From the NCBI GenBank assembly GCA_012518325.1, contig JAAYSR010000165.1, positions 1 through 6,341 of the forward strand: DNA of 6,341 nt, written 5' to 3'. Source of the DNA: Bacillota bacterium. GTDB lineage: Bacteria; Bacillota; Limnochordia; Darwinibacteriales; Darwinibacteriaceae. Shown here piece after piece: positions 5,758 to 6,341 of this stretch (its first letter is position 1; every line of letters begins with the position of its first letter). The position numbers and the translations under genes are program-made. The notes under the pieces were generated by a model. It saw only the letters and a program-made list of their open reading frames with translations, did no database searches and was not told the origin of the DNA.

Positions 5758-6341
5758 CTAGTCCCGTCTGCTGTATTCCACAAGTTCCATAATATAAACG
5801 ACCTCATCGTCTTCGTAGACCTTCACCGCAAGCGGCCAGCCTACGTTAGGGGCAATAACCCATTCAGATGTCAGGATTTCAATCCGATTGCCGTCCTCAT
5901 CTTCCTCCCGAACGCTCTTCCGGCAGAGGTAACCCTCTACTCCCGCCACCGTCTGCTTCTCCACAACCCTAATCCTGGAACCGTCAAACATCTGCATGGT
6001 GTTGCCTACTTCCAGCTCGAGGTCTGAAGCGAAAAAGCCAAGCATCATAAACTCGCCTATCCAATTGCCTCCGCCCATAATCCAGTTCATGCCGAAACCC
6101 ATCAGACCCAGCTGGTCAGCTATTTCCTCCTGGGAAACATAATAGGTGTAGGCCATGGTGAGCTCGGTGGTTTCGTCATCCAATTTTGCGAGCTCCACAG
6201 TCTGAAACTGCTTCACTTCCACCTCTACATCTTCTCCAAGATCCCAGTCCCACTCTGTAGCGTAAGATGTAATTTCATACTTGAACTTTTCATACTGTGC
6301 GTCAAACTTGTTCCAAGCCCAATACTCCTGCGCCAAACCCA
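5758..6341 (-). CDS. Probable exported protein with LolA-like C-terminal pattern, N-terminus cut by window edge
   Basis: The frame is open to the window edge, so the 5' end of the gene is missing. A TTG at 6336 could be read as a start but has no visible ribosome binding site and is more likely internal. The first visible residues, GLAQEYWAWN, look like the end of a signal peptide (cleavage after GLA), but the hydrophobic part is off the window. The visible 194 residues are rich in acidic and aromatic residues. A Gly/Met/Trp-rich, hydrophobic stretch (LGLMGFGMNWIMGGGNWIGEFMMLGFF) occupies the middle. The C-terminal third runs 'IRVVEKQTVAGVEGYLCRK', then 'SEWVIAPNVGWPLAVKVYEDDE' and 'MELVEYSR'. 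This 'v-a-G-x-x-C ... W-x-x-P-x-x-g-x-P-L' order is familiar from LolA/DUF4412-like half-barrel proteins that handle or bind lipids. That assignment is tentative. The gene ends at a strong terminator and is a separate transcription unit. Confidence 0.82.
   Translation of the reverse strand, partial: GLAQEYWAWNKFDAQYEKFKYEITSYATEWDWDLGEDVEVEVKQFQTVELAKLDDETTELTMAYTYYVSQEEIADQLGLMGFGMNWIMGGGNWIGEFMMLGFFASDLELEVGNTMQMFDGSRIRVVEKQTVAGVEGYLCRKSVREEDEDGNRIEILTSEWVIAPNVGWPLAVKVYEDDEVVYIMELVEYSRRD

Noticed and set aside
1..6341. A mobile element, defence system, CRISPR array or tRNA gene
   Set aside because: No terminal inverted repeats, transposase or integrase motifs, regularly spaced direct repeats or cloverleaf-like segments were seen on either strand.

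Overview
The window looks like part of a Gram-positive, Clostridia-type (Firmicutes) chromosome of moderate GC content. Three things suggest this: strong AGGAGG-type ribosome binding sites, a textbook TTGACA-17-TATACT promoter, and two lipoproteins with classical lipobox cysteines. The phylum call is inference; no marker gene is present. No RNA gene, insertion sequence, CRISPR array or integrase was seen. All six genes lie on the minus strand, so transcription runs from high to low coordinates. No gene-free stretch is longer than about 230 bases.

In transcription order: (a) a partial secreted-looking protein that may have a LolA-like beta fold (5758-6341, 5' end off the window), followed by a strong intrinsic terminator; (b) an exported protein with a very acidic linker and one C-terminal beta domain (4945-5589); (c) a secreted protein made of two copies of a beta-rich domain, with its own strong sigma-A promoter (4020-4718), ending in a long hairpin; (d) a small cytoplasmic protein of uncertain family (3257-3925); (e) a lipoprotein built from about four beta-rich repeats, at least one clearly related to the repeats of gene (c) (1863-3191); (f) a family 5 extracellular solute-binding lipoprotein of an oligopeptide/dipeptide/nickel-type ABC transporter (1-1802, last residues off the window).

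Five of the six products appear to be exported or anchored to the outer face of the membrane, so this is an envelope locus. Genes (d), (e) and (f) are spaced 65 and 60 bases apart, each with its own ribosome binding site, and probably form one operon whose transporter permeases and ATPases would lie to the left. The most interesting content is the family of tandem-repeat, lipocalin/NlpE-like beta proteins in genes (c) and (e), with a more distant possible member in (b). They are encoded next to a substrate-binding lipoprotein and have no function I can assign. The two repeat genes may have arisen by local duplication and divergence.
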